This document shows, piece after piece, positions 7,367 through 14,954 of a DNA stretch of 64,000 bases (its first letter is position 1; each line of letters begins with the position of its first letter). This DNA is from a virus. The notes beneath the pieces were generated by a model, which was given only the letters and a program-made list of their open reading frames with translations, had not been told where the DNA came from and did not search any database. A program made the translations under genes and the position numbers. The stretch is from positions 1-64,000 of the IMG/VR virus record IMGVR_UViG_3300023179_000076; one strand, given 5' to 3'.

Positions 7367-8492
7367 TCAGCCACAACTTAAAGTACTATCTGATTATTTA
7401 TGTGAAGATATAGATAATCTACTAGACAATTTAAATGTTGGTGAGTATAAAACTTTTGATCGCATGATAGCCATGAGATGTCCAATTCATGGCGGAGATA
7501 ATAATTCTGCTTGTAATTTATATTACAAAGGAGACTCATATAGAGGTAACTGGAAATGCAGAACACATCAATGTGAAGAAACCTTTAAAGGGTCTATTAT
7601 AGGATTTATAAGAGGTTGTTTATCTAAACAAAATGGTTGGACAGGACCTGGGGATCCAACCGTTTCTTTTAACGACGCTGTAGAATACGCCATTAATTTT
7701 ACTAAAAAGAATCCTAGTCAAATAAAAGTTAGTAAAAAAGAAGTAGAAAAAAATAATTTTGTAAATATTGTTAATAATATACAAACAGATATTAGATCTG
7801 TTGATGATACTCCTAAAATCACAAGAGATAAAATAGTAAAGAATTTAAAAATTCCATCAGATTATTTTATTAGCAGAGGATTTTCTTCTGAAATACTTAT
7901 CAAATATGATGTTGGTGAATGTTTAAGTTCCGAAAAAGAAATGGGCGACAGAGCTGTTGTACCAGTATACGACGACACTCACGAGAATATGGTCGGTTGT
8001 TCTGGCAGAAGTATTTTTACTCAATGCTCTAAATGTAAAAGTTATCATAATTTAACAAAAGATTGTCCAAATTCAGATTATTTATGGCAATATTCTAAGT
8101 GGAAACATAATAAGGGATTTAAAACACAAGAGTATCTATATAATCTATGGTATGCAAAAGACTATATACAACAGAATAAAAATGTTGTGCTGGTCGAAAG
8201 CCCAGGAAATGTTTGGAGATTAGAAGAGGCCGGAATTCATAATAGCGTAGCCCTATTCGGCTCTGTATTACAAGAAAAACAAAAATTGTTATTGGATATT
8301 TCTGGAGCAATGAGTATATATATACTTATGGACAATGACGACGCTGGCAAAAGAGCTGCTCAAAAAATCTATGATAAATGTCATAAAACATATAATGTTT
8401 TCTATATTGATATTGATCACAGCGATGTTGCTGATATGTCAGTAGCTGAAGTAAAAGAGATTATTTTACCACAATTAAAAGATAAATACTAA
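7323..8492 (+). CDS. DNA primase, DnaG-like (zinc finger + TOPRIM)
   Basis: A protein of 389 residues from the ATG at 7323, which has AAAGGA 10 bases upstream; an in-frame TTG at 7317 and ATGs at 7335/7338 are alternatives. The N-terminal zinc site is CPIH (53-56) plus CRTHQC (79-84). A primase core region follows, and the TOPRIM motifs are VLVESPG (Glu 292) and DNDDAG (337-342), which hold the catalytic Mg2+. A second zinc knuckle-like cluster (CSKCKSYHNLTKDC) sits inside the core. It synthesises RNA primers for the fork, working with the adjacent helicase. It is short compared with DnaG (about 600) because the helicase-binding C-terminal domain seems absent. Confidence 0.85.
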   Translation: MTRTMMTIKKSRSYNQPQLKVLSDYLCEDIDNLLDNLNVGEYKTFDRMIAMRCPIHGGDNNSACNLYYKGDSYRGNWKCRTHQCEETFKGSIIGFIRGCLSKQNGWTGPGDPTVSFNDAVEYAINFTKKNPSQIKVSKKEVEKNNFVNIVNNIQTDIRSVDDTPKITRDKIVKNLKIPSDYFISRGFSSEILIKYDVGECLSSEKEMGDRAVVPVYDDTHENMVGCSGRSIFTQCSKCKSYHNLTKDCPNSDYLWQYSKWKHNKGFKTQEYLYNLWYAKDYIQQNKNVVLVESPGNVWRLEEAGIHNSVALFGSVLQEKQKLLLDISGAMSIYILMDNDDAGKRAAQKIYDKCHKTYNVFYIDIDHSDVADMSVAEVKEIILPQLKDKY

Positions 8493-9085
8493 TGAATACT
8501 AAAATAATAGCATTTTCTGGCCGTAAACAGTCTGGCAAAACTATTTGTTCAGAATTTTTAAAAGGATTATTATTATCTAATGGATATTCTGATGTTGAAA
8601 TATATAACTTTGCAGATCCATTGAAAGAAGACATATGCATGAACATGTTTGGATTATCATACGTTCAGTGTTATGGCGAAGATCATAATAAGAATGAACT
8701 AGTTGATGCCTATTGGGAAGATAAGCAACTAACAGCTAGAGATTTAATGCAATTAATAGGCACCGACTTATTTAGAAAATTAAATAATAATATTTGGGTA
8801 AATGCTCTTATCAATAAAATTAAAAAGAGTAAACTTCAAGTTGTTATAGTTTCTGATTGTAGATTTCCTAATGAAATAGAAGCTATAAAAAATAATGGAG
8901 GAATAGTATTTCGACTAAATAGAAATCCACACAAATCAGAACATATTAGCGAATCAATATTGGATGCTTGCAGATATGATTGGAATAATTTTAATGCTAT
9001 CATTAATAATGAACATATGACAGTTAGAGAGCAATATGATAAACTTAAAAAACTTATGTTACATTTTAATGTACTACCACAATAA
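8492..9085 (+). CDS. Deoxynucleoside monophosphate kinase
   Basis: A 197-residue P-loop kinase related to phage T4 gp1 type dNMP kinases, which phosphorylate dNMPs to dNDPs for phage DNA synthesis. The P-loop is GRKQSGKT (residues 10-17). NFADPLKEDICMNMFG and the DLMQLIGTDLFR box are typical family segments; VIVSDCRFPNEIEAIKNNGGIVFRL is the Walker B and following strand of the family. The ATG overlaps the primase stop. Substrate range (dTMP, dGMP, 5-substituted dCMP) cannot be read from the sequence. Confidence 0.85.
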   Translation: MNTKIIAFSGRKQSGKTICSEFLKGLLLSNGYSDVEIYNFADPLKEDICMNMFGLSYVQCYGEDHNKNELVDAYWEDKQLTARDLMQLIGTDLFRKLNNNIWVNALINKIKKSKLQVVIVSDCRFPNEIEAIKNNGGIVFRLNRNPHKSEHISESILDACRYDWNNFNAIINNEHMTVREQYDKLKKLMLHFNVLPQ

Positions 9086-9094
9086 TAGGATATC

Positions 9095-11083
9095 ATGATT
9101 ATAACTTATTTCCGTAGTTCGTCTTATAATGCCCATTCTATGTGCGAACAACAATTTTTTTTTGAATATGTACTAGGATGGAGGGGCCCAAGTGGACAAA
9201 AGGCGGATAAAGGAACAATAGTCCATAAAGTTTTAGAAATTCTTGCCATGATCAAACAAGGTCAGCAAGATAAATTATCTCATATAAATGATGACGAATT
9301 CTTAGGTCTTATAGATATAAATGACTATAGTCTTAATACCATAATAGAAAAAGTATACAAGCATTATAGTACCGCTAATAGTCATCATACTTGGACTCTA
9401 AAAGATTATAAGGACTGCTATAATTGGGTTTACAAGGCTATAGAATTTAATGGCGGTATGTTTGATCCTAGAAATCGCACCATTCTTAGACCAGAACAAC
9501 ACTTTGATTTGGTAATAGAAAAACCATGGGCTAAATACGAGTATAATATTAATAATCAAAAACTAGATGGATATTTGGGCTTAAAAGGCACTATAGATCT
9601 TATAACTTTGGCTAATGATAATACTATTGAGGTCATAGATTGGAAAGGATTGCCATTAGATACAAAATTACCTACTCTTGACGGATGGACAACAATTGCA
9701 GATATAAATGTGGGATGTAATGTCTTTGATCAATACGGTAATATATGTCGCGTTGTTGGAAAATCAAAAGTCAAAACAAAAAAATGTTTCAGAGTAACTT
9801 TTGATGACAAAACATCGGTAATTTGTGACGATGAGCATTTATGGAAATTATCTAATGGTGAAACGGTATCTATACAGGATCTAGCTATTGGCGATACTAT
9901 TAATGTGACAAAACCATTAAAATGTAATGAACAATCCCTACCAATAGATCCTTATCTATTAGGAGTCTGGTTAGGAGACGGAAGAAATAGAGGCTGCGAG
10001 ATTAGTGGCAATGATACTGAAATTTTTGAAGAAATACAAGCAAGAGGTTATGAGCTAGGAAAAATTCAAAATGATAAAAGATCAAAAAATAAGACAGTAT
10101 CGATCCTAAATGTGACAAAAATACTAAAATCTTTAAATCTATTGAATAATAAACATATACCAAAAATTTATTTGAGAGCATCTTTTCAACAAAGGCTAGA
10201 CTTACTAAGGGGTTTGATGGATACAGACGGAAATGTAAATCCAATTAGAAAACAAACTGTGTTTACTTCTTGTAATAAAAAACTATCCGACGATGTTAAA
10301 GACCTACTTTTAACCCTTGGGCAAAGACCGAATCAAGCGTGTATTAAAAGAGATACAAATTACAAAAAAAACGTAATCATATATCCTATTTCGTTTCGTC
10401 CAATTGACATTAATCCTTTTCTATTGAACAGGAAAAAAGAACTTGTGGATGTAAATTGGGGATCTGGAAGATCTAGGGTTAGACGAGTTTCTAAAATAGA
10501 AGAATCGATTATACAAAAAACTCAATGCATTTCCGTAGACAGTCCAGACAATACTTATCTGTGTACAGAAAATTATATTCCAACACATAATACTGGACGA
10601 AGACTAGATTGGGCAACAGGTCAAGAAAAAACCCAAGAAAAGTTAGAGAAAGATCCACAACTTAAAATTTATCACTATGCTATTAAAAAATTATATCCGC
10701 ATATTGAAAATGTAATTTTTTCTATCTACTTTATTAATGATGGTGGTCCTTTTTCTATGGTATTTCACGATAGTGATTTAATAGATACAGAGAATATGCT
10801 AAGAGAAAAATTTGATATTATTAAGAAAACAAAACGACCTAAACTTAATAAAACATGGATGTGTAATAAATTATGTCATTTTGGTAAAACCACTTTTGAG
10901 AATACTAATATAGAACCTTTGCAGGAGTATAGAGATGGACAAATATGTCAAAAAGGATCTGTGATGACAAAGTGCGAACAAGTCAAGCACGACCTTGAAC
11001 TTTACGGGATCGATGCTACAATGAGTATGTACAAACACCCGAATCATTCTTTTGGATCTTACAAAGCACCAGGATCAGTATGA
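9095..11083 (+). CDS. RecB/Cas4-type PD-(D/E)XK nuclease interrupted by an intein
   Basis: A 662-residue precursor. Removing the intein (residues 185-499) leaves a nuclease of about 347 residues. The N-terminal segment SSSYNAHSMCEQQFFFEY and GTIVHKVLEIL (40-50) give the Cys and His of the RecB/Cas4 family, and GTIDLI (165-170) plus EVIDWK/TGRR supply the metal-binding Asp, Asp and Lys of motifs II-III. C-terminal cysteines (CNKLCHFG, CQKGSVMTKC) could bind an Fe-S cluster as in Cas4/AddB-like nucleases. The intein is inserted exactly after the catalytic Lys, so the enzyme is inactive before splicing. SD AGGAT lies 5 bases before the ATG. Its end overlaps the polymerase gene (ATGA). Likely a 5'-3' exonuclease or repair/recombination nuclease. 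Confidence 0.85.
   Translation: MIITYFRSSSYNAHSMCEQQFFFEYVLGWRGPSGQKADKGTIVHKVLEILAMIKQGQQDKLSHINDDEFLGLIDINDYSLNTIIEKVYKHYSTANSHHTWTLKDYKDCYNWVYKAIEFNGGMFDPRNRTILRPEQHFDLVIEKPWAKYEYNINNQKLDGYLGLKGTIDLITLANDNTIEVIDWKGLPLDTKLPTLDGWTTIADINVGCNVFDQYGNICRVVGKSKVKTKKCFRVTFDDKTSVICDDEHLWKLSNGETVSIQDLAIGDTINVTKPLKCNEQSLPIDPYLLGVWLGDGRNRGCEISGNDTEIFEEIQARGYELGKIQNDKRSKNKTVSILNVTKILKSLNLLNNKHIPKIYLRASFQQRLDLLRGLMDTDGNVNPIRKQTVFTSCNKKLSDDVKDLLLTLGQRPNQACIKRDTNYKKNVIIYPISFRPIDINPFLLNRKKELVDVNWGSGRSRVRRVSKIEESIIQKTQCISVDSPDNTYLCTENYIPTHNTGRRLDWATGQEKTQEKLEKDPQLKIYHYAIKKLYPHIENVIFSIYFINDGGPFSMVFHDSDLIDTENMLREKFDIIKKTKRPKLNKTWMCNKLCHFGKTTFENTNIEPLQEYRDGQICQKGSVMTKCEQVKHDLELYGIDATMSMYKHPNHSFGSYKAPGSV
9647..10591 (+). 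mobile_element. Class 3 intein with LAGLIDADG homing endonuclease domain
   Basis: A 315-residue in-frame intein. The N-terminal residue is Gly (GLPLDTKLPT), not Cys or Ser. Block B has DEHLW, placing Trp (precursor residue 250) at B:12; block F has QCISVD with Cys 478 at F:4; block G is YIPTHN with Thr 497 at G:5; the +1 extein residue is Thr. This Trp-Cys-Thr set with no Cys1/Ser1 is the signature of class 3 inteins, in which the block F Cys attacks the N-terminal junction directly. The endonuclease domain has two dodecapeptides, YLLGVWLGDGRN and DLLRGLMDTDGN, each with the catalytic acidic residue. It interrupts the nuclease between the catalytic Lys and Thr-Gly-Arg. Confidence 0.92.
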
Positions 11084-12378
11084 CCTATTCTGTTCTTCAT
11101 TGTCATTCGCATTTTAGTCTTTTGGATGGTCTTAATCGTCCAGAACAAATAGCCAATAGATGTTCTAAATTAGGCATTAATTCTTGTGCCTTAACCGATC
11201 ACGGTAACATCGCCGGTTCTGTACAATTCTATCAGAAAATGCGAAATAAAAATATAAAACCAATTCTTGGCTGTGAATTATATATATGTGAAGATGATCC
11301 GAGCATACAAACAAAAGAAAATGCTTCATTATCACATTTTTTGGTATTGGCGAAGAATTTGCAAGGATGGAAAACATTAATAAAGATTGTTTCCGAATCC
11401 AACAGGCCCGATTACTTTTATCATAAGCCACGTTTAAGTCTGGCGAAATTAGCAGAAATACTAGACGGTAATATTATAGGTATCTGTGGACATTTGGGAT
11501 CAACATTAGCAGATAAGATATTATGCGACGAATCCAAAGCTATAGATAATGGATTATCTTTTGTAGATTATATGAAAACTATATTTGGTAATGATAATTT
11601 TTTTCTAGAGACACAACTATTTGATCAAGCATATCTAAAACAACAAACATATTTAACAGATACAATAAGAAGAATCTCTCAATTAAGTAAAACAAAAGCG
11701 GTATGCACACCGGATGCTCATTATTGCGAACAAGATGATGCTATAGATCAAAGAATATTACTCTGTAATAATCTTAAAACAACATTATCAGATATAAATA
11801 CTAAGATGCTTCATAATCAATCTGTACCTATGGAGTGTTTCTTTAAAAGCGATAAATACTACATTCTGTCTCCAGAAGAAATGAAAACTCTTCATAATGA
11901 CGAAGAGATAGAAAACACTTTGTTTGTGGATAGTCTAATAGAAAATTTTGATATACTATCGCCACCTAAATTGCCTAAATTCGAATGTCCCGAAGGATTC
12001 TCTTCGGATGAATATTTAAGAGAATTATGTAGAAAAGGTTGGAAAAATAGAATTATACCGAATATTGACAAATCACAACAGGATATTTATGTTGATAGAA
12101 TAAAATATGAACTACAGGTTTTGCAAAATGCTGGGCTTAGTAGTTATTTTCTAATTGTTCAAGACATACTAAGATATGTTAAAAATAATAATTGGTTAGC
12201 AGGACCAGGACGAGGAAGCGCAGCCGGATGCTTGGTTTCTTATTTAATAGGTATTACAGATATAGACCCTATTAAACACGAATTACTATTTGAAAGATTT
12301 TATTCCGATGGCAGGAATGTAAAAGAACACATATCTTTTCCGGAATTTTCTATACAAACATTTAAAAATGGTGTATAA
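11080..12378 (+). CDS. dnaE: DNA polymerase III alpha (DnaE-like), N-terminal piece: PHP and start of palm
   Basis: A 432-residue fragment of a C-family replicative polymerase. The PHP domain is clear: LHCHSHFSLLDG at 6-17, ALTDHGNIAGS near 37-47 and TPDAHYCEQDD further on. The palm begins with the KYELQVLQNAGLSSYFLIVQDI helix and GPGRGSAAGCLVSYLIGI (375-392), the nucleotide-binding loop. It reaches the LLFERFYSDGRN box that in intact DnaE immediately precedes the catalytic aspartates, then stops at 12378. The rest of the enzyme is encoded by 13189-14073 and 14955-16568. The break coincides with insertion of a homing endonuclease gene. On its own this piece lacks the active-site Asps; the PHP metal ligands are largely preserved. 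Confidence 0.9.
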   Translation: MTYSVLHCHSHFSLLDGLNRPEQIANRCSKLGINSCALTDHGNIAGSVQFYQKMRNKNIKPILGCELYICEDDPSIQTKENASLSHFLVLAKNLQGWKTLIKIVSESNRPDYFYHKPRLSLAKLAEILDGNIIGICGHLGSTLADKILCDESKAIDNGLSFVDYMKTIFGNDNFFLETQLFDQAYLKQQTYLTDTIRRISQLSKTKAVCTPDAHYCEQDDAIDQRILLCNNLKTTLSDINTKMLHNQSVPMECFFKSDKYYILSPEEMKTLHNDEEIENTLFVDSLIENFDILSPPKLPKFECPEGFSSDEYLRELCRKGWKNRIIPNIDKSQQDIYVDRIKYELQVLQNAGLSSYFLIVQDILRYVKNNNWLAGPGRGSAAGCLVSYLIGITDIDPIKHELLFERFYSDGRNVKEHISFPEFSIQTFKNGV

Positions 12379-12400
12379 ACAGTATAATTCCGGAGGCAAT

Positions 12401-13219
12401 ATGAAAGCTAAAATAAAAGACTATAAAAATAAGAGCTATAATTTACTTACTATAATAACTTTAGTTTCGGATAGTAAAGGAGAAACAATTGCTAAGTGTA
12501 AATGTAAATGCGGCAATGTCTGTTATAAGAAACTATCTATGATAAAGATTAACCATGTTAAAAGTTGTGGTTGTTTAGCAAAATCAACTAGATTTACTAA
12601 AAATAGTAAAAAAAAATTATTAAATGATTTCTCTAAATTAGATGCCGCATCAGCTTATTGGCTTGGTTTTATTTTTGGCGATGGAAATATTAGTGATAGT
12701 AATAAGCTACAATTATGCTTGGGATCAGAATCAAAAAAACATTTGATTAAATTTTCTAAATTTTTAATAGGCTCTAATATAGTAAAAGACTACGATAATA
12801 GGTGTACATTTCAATTTACTAGTGATATTTTAGCAAATAATATATCAAAATATGGTATTATACCAAGAAAAACATGGCATAGTACTTTAAAATTACCGTC
12901 GGATCAATTATTATGGCCAGATTTTATAAGAGGATATTGGGATGCTGATGGATGGGTTAGTATAAAAAAACAAACCAATAAAAATAAAGTCTACACTGGT
13001 TACAACATAGGTATATGTTCATATCTTCCAGAAAATTTGGAAACAGTATCCAAAGCCTTACCTGTAAAATATAAAAAACCAACAAAAATAAAAAATAGAG
13101 ACTTGTATCAGTTAATATACCAAAACAAGAGTGAAATTAAAGTTATAGCAAAATATTTACTAAACAATCATTTATATATAGACTACAAATGGAAAAAAAT
13201 TCTACACTTACTAGACTAG
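12401..13219 (+). CDS. LAGLIDADG homing endonuclease inserted in the polymerase gene
   Basis: The ATG at 12401 is preceded by a strong SD (GGAGG, 12392-12396), so it is chosen over the in-frame ATG at 12368. The 272-residue protein starts with a Cys-rich segment (CKCKCGN...CGC), a zinc-finger-like DNA-binding element also seen in other free-standing homing nucleases, and then two LAGLIDADG dodecapeptides: AYWLGFIFGDGNIS (about 84-97) and FIRGYWDADGW (about 173-184). The acidic residues needed for cleavage are present in both. It sits exactly between two pieces of dnaE and overlaps the downstream piece by 31 bases. Almost no non-coding sequence flanks it, so a self-splicing intron around it is unlikely. 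Confidence 0.88.
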   Translation: MKAKIKDYKNKSYNLLTIITLVSDSKGETIAKCKCKCGNVCYKKLSMIKINHVKSCGCLAKSTRFTKNSKKKLLNDFSKLDAASAYWLGFIFGDGNISDSNKLQLCLGSESKKHLIKFSKFLIGSNIVKDYDNRCTFQFTSDILANNISKYGIIPRKTWHSTLKLPSDQLLWPDFIRGYWDADGWVSIKKQTNKNKVYTGYNIGICSYLPENLETVSKALPVKYKKPTKIKNRDLYQLIYQNKSEIKVIAKYLLNNHLYIDYKWKKILHLLD

Positions 13220-14073
13220 TACATGAGATTAAAAGCCAGCCTATAATCGAAAGGTTAGAACAAGAAAAAAATAATAGATTTCTTGAACATGAATGCTCTA
13301 TAGTTCTTTCGGCTCCAGAAAATATATCATACTATAATCATATAATAGTAAATAAAAATATTTTATCCGAAAACACTATTAATAGTTATATAATGTGGAT
13401 ATATGGTATTGTCGATCAGCTTGATAATACTCGTCCAATACAAAGCATTCCAGCCAGAATACAAATGCCAGATATCGATATAGATATCCCAATAGATAAA
13501 CGAGAACAAGTATTAGAATATATAAAAAGTAAATATGGATATGGCAAAGTATCACAAATGATTACTTTTAATACTATGAAAGGTAGAGGGGCGTTAAAAG
13601 ATGTGCTAAGAGTATATGGTAATATATCTTTCGAAGAAATGAATTCTATTACCAAATTTATTCCTGACGAAGCCAAAATAGCCGACGAACTTCAAGAGAT
13701 GAAAGAAGATACCGGAGAAGCCTCGATTATTAGATGGGCTTTAGAGAATAACACAGACAAACTGAAAGAATGGTGCTATATAGCAGAAGATGGTTCGTTG
13801 GCTGGTCCATTATCGAAAAGATTTGAACAGGCCATAAGGCTTGAAGGAACAAAATCCAACCAAAGCAAACACGCTGCTGGTGTAATAATAGGTACCGAAG
13901 ATCTTGCATCTCTGTGTCCTATGGTCTATGATAATAGAAATGATCAGCTGATAGCAGGCATGGAGATGAACGATCTAGAGAGTTTGGGTTTAATTAAATT
14001 TGATATATTGGGTATAGCTTATTTAGACAAAATCATGTCTGTATCAGAATACTTAAAAAATGGAGAACTATAA
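13189..14073 (+). CDS. dnaE: DNA polymerase III alpha (DnaE-like), catalytic palm piece
   Basis: A 294-residue fragment carrying the polymerase active site: QMPDIDIDIP (92-101) has the two metal-binding Asps and IKFDILG (Asp 272) has the third, as in the bacterial PDFDVDF and KFDFLG motifs. Between them are VSQMITFNTMKGRGALKDVLRVYG and the KHAAGVIIG box, all standard for C-family palms. The first 90 residues do not match DnaE well and may be part of a phage-specific palm insertion or of the disrupted junction. The ATG lies inside the end of the endonuclease gene. The piece stops soon after IKFDILG; the fingers are on 14955-16568. Confidence 0.88.
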   Translation: MEKNSTLTRLVHEIKSQPIIERLEQEKNNRFLEHECSIVLSAPENISYYNHIIVNKNILSENTINSYIMWIYGIVDQLDNTRPIQSIPARIQMPDIDIDIPIDKREQVLEYIKSKYGYGKVSQMITFNTMKGRGALKDVLRVYGNISFEEMNSITKFIPDEAKIADELQEMKEDTGEASIIRWALENNTDKLKEWCYIAEDGSLAGPLSKRFEQAIRLEGTKSNQSKHAAGVIIGTEDLASLCPMVYDNRNDQLIAGMEMNDLESLGLIKFDILGIAYLDKIMSVSEYLKNGEL

Positions 14074-14255
14074 TGTTAACAAAAACATTAGATCAAGTTG
14101 CTGTAGGCGAAAATTTTAAAGTTAATAATGTAGAGTATACTAAGATTCAAGAGGTTAGAGTAAGTTGTTGCAGAAGCGCTAATTGTCACGTTGTTGCAGA
14201 TAGTAATCAAAGGACTTTTTTCCCAGGAAACACAGTAGTGGAGACAAATGGCTAA
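14073..14255 (+). CDS. Small conserved-looking phage protein
   Basis: A 60-residue protein. The pattern QVAVGENFKVNNVEYTKIQEVRVSC followed by a Cys-Cys-Arg-Ser turn and a short strand-rich tail resembles small beta proteins found near replication genes in many phages, with the conserved 'G-x-x-F...Y-x-K' spacing. The Cys-Cys and later Cys could bind metal, but no full site is evident. Start overlaps the polymerase piece stop by one base (TAATG) and its end overlaps the exonuclease gene by 8 bases. Function unknown. Confidence 0.55.
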   Translation: MLTKTLDQVAVGENFKVNNVEYTKIQEVRVSCCRSANCHVVADSNQRTFFPGNTVVETNG

Positions 14256-14949
14256 TTTACAAAAAATTTGTGTGTTTGATTTAGAAACGGACGGGGCTAA
14301 TCCCGACCTTTGTAGCCCCGTTCAAATTGCTTCTCTGATAATAGATCCATATAAATTAGAAATTATCAAAGATTCAGAATTTAATATTAATCTAAAACCA
14401 TCCATATTAGATGAAAAACCTGACTATATATATGATGATAGTGATGTTCTTGATTTCCATGCCAAGGTTAGAGGATGTGAAAAAACTAAAATATTAGAGG
14501 ATTGGAAATCTTATCAAAATCAGGATAATGGATGGAAAATGTTTGTGTCTTATTTAGAGAAATATCACATAAGATCAGATAAAAAATCTTGTTTTACAGC
14601 GCCAATAGCCGCTGGATACAACATAAATAGATTCGATCTTAGAATTATAGAAAGACTAAGTACTAAATACAATAATGTCAATAAGGAGGGAAGAACATCT
14701 CTTTTTTATCCACGAGACGTTATAGATTTAATGAATGTGATATTTTATTGGTTCGAAGGAAATAACGAACTAAAAAACTATACATTAGATAATGTTAGAG
14801 AATATTTAGGTCTTGGCAATAGTGGATCTCATGACGCGCTAAACGATGTAAGAGCCACCGCTGATATTCTCATTAGATTTATGAAACTTCATAGAAATCT
14901 TGGTAATAAGGTTAAATTCAAAAACGCGTTCGCCGCAGCTTCTGCATAA
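14248..14949 (+). CDS. dnaQ: DnaQ-like 3'-5' exonuclease (proofreading)
   Basis: A 233-residue DEDDh exonuclease equivalent to the epsilon proofreading subunit. Exo I is VFDLETDG (Asp 11, Glu 13), Exo II includes AGYNINRFDLR with its Asp, and Exo III is HDALNDVRAT (His 195, Asp 200). It would remove misincorporated bases for the phage DnaE-type polymerase. The gene lies between the catalytic and finger pieces of that polymerase, which ties its translation to both. Length is close to epsilon (243). The Ala-rich C-terminus (FAAASA) ends 5 bases before the next polymerase piece. Confidence 0.92.
   Translation: MANLQKICVFDLETDGANPDLCSPVQIASLIIDPYKLEIIKDSEFNINLKPSILDEKPDYIYDDSDVLDFHAKVRGCEKTKILEDWKSYQNQDNGWKMFVSYLEKYHIRSDKKSCFTAPIAAGYNINRFDLRIIERLSTKYNNVNKEGRTSLFYPRDVIDLMNVIFYWFEGNNELKNYTLDNVREYLGLGNSGSHDALNDVRATADILIRFMKLHRNLGNKVKFKNAFAAASA
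14291..14321 (+). other. GC-rich inverted repeat inside dnaQ
   Basis: ACGGGGCT (14291-14298) and AGCCCCGT (14314-14321) form a perfect 8-bp stem with a 15-base loop, 43 bases after the dnaQ start. It is striking in AT-rich DNA because six of eight pairs are G:C. It encodes ordinary residues of Exo I flanks, so it may be accidental; if it folds in the mRNA it could slow translation of dnaQ or mark an RNA processing site. No T-run follows, so it is not an intrinsic terminator. Confidence 0.4.
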
Positions 14950-14954
14950 TATTT

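Noticed and set aside
7323-7400. Programmed frameshift between helicase and primase
   Set aside because: The 30-45-base overlap with an ATG and an AAAGGA upstream is explained by simple translational coupling, and both products are complete without fusion.
12379-13188. Group I intron around the LAGLIDADG gene in the polymerase
   Set aside because: The endonuclease coding sequence fills almost the whole insertion; the few dozen flanking bases cannot hold the P3-P9 core, and both polymerase pieces have their own start or stop. Left as an alternative to test, not annotated as an intron.
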